64,000 nt of DNA from Neelides folsomi. Taxonomy: Eukaryota > Arthropoda > Collembola > Neelipleona > Neelidae. The DNA is taken from positions 62,001 to 126,000 of the forward strand of contig JAQGBZ010000124.1 of assembly GCA_034687125.1 (NCBI GenBank). The letters are read 5' to 3'. The first letter of the stretch is position 1. Each line of letters opens with the position of its first letter. This document shows positions 62,001-64,000 of this stretch, piece after piece. The notes under the pieces are model-generated. The model saw only the letters and a list, made by a program, of their open reading frames with translations. It did not search any database and was not told the DNA's origin. The translations under genes and the position numbers were made by a program.

Positions 62001-64000
62001 CGGATATTTTGGAATAAAATTAAATCTATTTCATATTTAAGTTAAGAATAATAAGATGGATTAGATGATATCATCCAAACTTCAATATTATTTACAAAGA
62101 ATATAAGATAGGAAAGGCATTTAAGTAGATGAGTAACATTTTTTTATTATTTATTACACTTCCGCAGAGGAAATACATAAGGTGGAATTCTTTATGTAAG
62201 TAGCTTGGGCTGGAAAGAATAAACAATAGGGAAAAGAGACGTATGCTGTTAAAGATTCAGTTGAAGACAAAGATAGATAGCGTAAAGGCGTGAGCGAAAC
62301 AAAGGGTTTCGCAGAGTTCGGTATCAATTTCCTAAGAAAAGGCGAGCCATAAATTAGGAGATGAGCCCCCCTATTTTTTATGTACGAGCTTCTAAGATTC
62401 GGGTTTGTCTGAATGTAACGATAAATCATTTGTGGTGATAATTATAAATGTAATTCGTGTTGACACGAGAATCCTTGCTGGTGGACAATGAGCAGAGGAA
62501 GTCTTCTGGTGCATTAAGGAGGTGCACGCAGACTCCGAGGAAATTCGGGATTCGGGGAGCCGGACTGCGGGAAGGTTGTTCTACATGAAAACAGCTACCT
62601 GAACGCAGTCGGCGTGTCACCAGAGTGTGGGAAAGAGCCGGTCTTCACCCCAGTACTTTTCTCTCCGATTTCTCTCCAAATTACGAACACATCTCAAAGT
62701 TCCATCTTTTTAAAAATTTATAGACTCGTAAATGAATCAGAGCTTTGTTGGGTGAGATCAGAAATTCTCCGACCCATTTTGAGAAATCCTCTCTCAGACC
62801 TTTCCAGTGTCTTCAGATTCTCAGAGCCAACACTTCTTAAAGGAGGTAATGACATAAGGAATCGATCTTCTCCTACTTCTCTTTTATCTTCACCCCATTC
62901 AACATAATTGTAAAGAATTCGTTAATAAAACATGATTCGCACGTTGAACCTTTTAACTATTAATGGAGGGAGCAATGAATATTAAATTGACGTGTTTCTT
63001 CGAATTAATCACTTCGAATCCCCTACTTTACTTTTTCAAGTGCCCCCCAACTTATACACATCAATTTTTAATATACGATCCGAGAATGCTCTGACTAATT
63101 GAATTAAAAGAAATTCAGACTTAGGAAAAGTAAAAATCTCTTGCTCCTTAGTCCTTCCTCTTTAAATTTGAATAATTAATTCCATTGATTGATTGTGTGT
63201 CACAACAATCTTAATATTCAACATAAGACTTTATATGTTATGTATTATGAACAGATCGCTCGATATCATTACATACTGATAGTCTAATGAATGTAAATCC
63301 TTATAAATACATACTTACTTAATACATAGTACGCTATAAGTAAATGTATTTCATTTTAGGTAATGGGTCTGTATCAGATATGTACAATATTGTGATCTGA
63401 ATATACGTAAAACGGTTTTGAGTCCAACATTTATTCTTTGACTGCTCTGGCGTGAGATGGAAATGAGTTAAATGAAAACAGAGGGCTGGACCGTGGGAAA
63501 GAGCGTGTAAACTATTAAATAATCAAGAGGAAGGCTAGGGGATCCTTTGAGGAAATACTAATTGAGAAACAATAAAGAGAAGTCGGAATATTCCATTAGA
63601 ACTTCCTCAGGAGAGAAATTGCAGTTGGATAGTGAAGTTGGCCACTGTGAGTTGAAGTTGTATTTTTGTTGAGGTTCTCTCCTTTATCTGCCTTGATGAA
63701 TTTTATTCCTTTCATCCTCGACTTCGACTTTGCCTCCCTCCCGCGTCTAGAGCGGGTGAATTAAAATGAGGAATCGCGTCACGAATCCCTCACCGATCAA
63801 CCCACCTTCTGACAATGAGAATGAAGTCAAGTCAACATATCATTTTTGTCACGAACTCGGGAGGGTATATTTGATGGGATGGCGGTCCTTTTATATCCTT
63901 TGAAGTGCGAATATATAATCTAATATGAGTTATACCTACAGTATACAGATGAGTACTATGTAGTAATATATAAGCATGTATATAAGTAGTCTGAATAGGA
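59051..64000. other. FOXK 3' region and intergenic
   Basis: AT-rich to about 62.1 kb. The first clear AATAAA on the plus strand after the FOXK stop that I noted is at 60167-60172. A GC-richer patch at about 62.43-62.90 kb and another at 63.60-63.85 kb carry short open frames on both strands but no recognised domain; they may be exons or promoters of a neighbouring gene. Nothing else recognised. Confidence 0.45.
60167..60172 (+). terminator. possible polyadenylation signal for FOXK
   Basis: AATAAA about 1.1 kb after the stop codon, in TCAATAAAGAAG context followed by a G-rich stretch (GTGGAGGGAAG) that could serve as downstream element. Earlier variant signals such as ATTAAA near 59212 may be used instead. 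Confidence 0.35.

Overview
The window looks like AT-rich nuclear DNA from an arthropod, most likely a crustacean of the copepod / sea-louse type. The genes are split into short exons with GT...AG introns, the three recognisable proteins are animal neuronal or transcription genes with insect-like features, and the introns carry mariner-type transposon relics and TA-flanked MITEs. The species cannot be fixed from sequence alone; sea-louse affinity is an inference from composition and the transposase style.

Region 1 (about 2.45-40.1 kb, minus strand) is the 3' half of trio, a Rho-family guanine nucleotide exchange factor. Twenty exons join in phase from the end of the last spectrin repeat through DH1-PH1, a linker, an SH3 domain, a proline/serine-rich linker, and DH2-PH2. 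They total 1168 codons before a stop that overlaps a splice donor. An extra exon at 10.25-10.54 kb looks like an alternative first exon for a DH2-PH2-only isoform, and a TATA/CRE-like motif lies about 1.6 kb upstream of it. Long introns hold a mariner relic (23.2-24.2 kb), a 414-bp MITE and a cloverleaf-like structured segment (25.9-26.6 kb), and a mariner nested inside another TIR element (27.7-28.7 kb).

Region 2 (42.5-51.5 kb, plus strand) is a metabotropic GABA-B receptor of the R2/R3 type. Sixteen exons give 968 codons covering most of the Venus-flytrap domain, seven transmembrane helices, a short coiled coil and a serine-rich tail. The first exons (signal peptide and start of the flytrap) are not seen.

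Region 3 (54.8-59.05 kb, plus strand) is a complete FOXK transcription factor: eight coding exons, 799 residues, an N-terminal FHA domain and a forkhead domain. Downstream of it, 59-64 kb holds 3'UTR or intergenic sequence with no recognised gene.

A structural oddity is that trio and the GABA-B receptor point away from each other only 2.3 kb apart, yet both lack their 5' exons. Either the two genes overlap or interleave, or the 40.1-42.5 kb gap hides an inversion or assembly joint. A MITE with perfect 29-bp inverted repeats lies in that gap. Functionally, trio (Rac/Rho activation in axon guidance and synapse growth) and the GABA-B receptor (slow inhibition through G proteins) are neuronal signalling genes, and FOXK is a nuclear regulator of metabolism and growth; nothing suggests they act as one unit.
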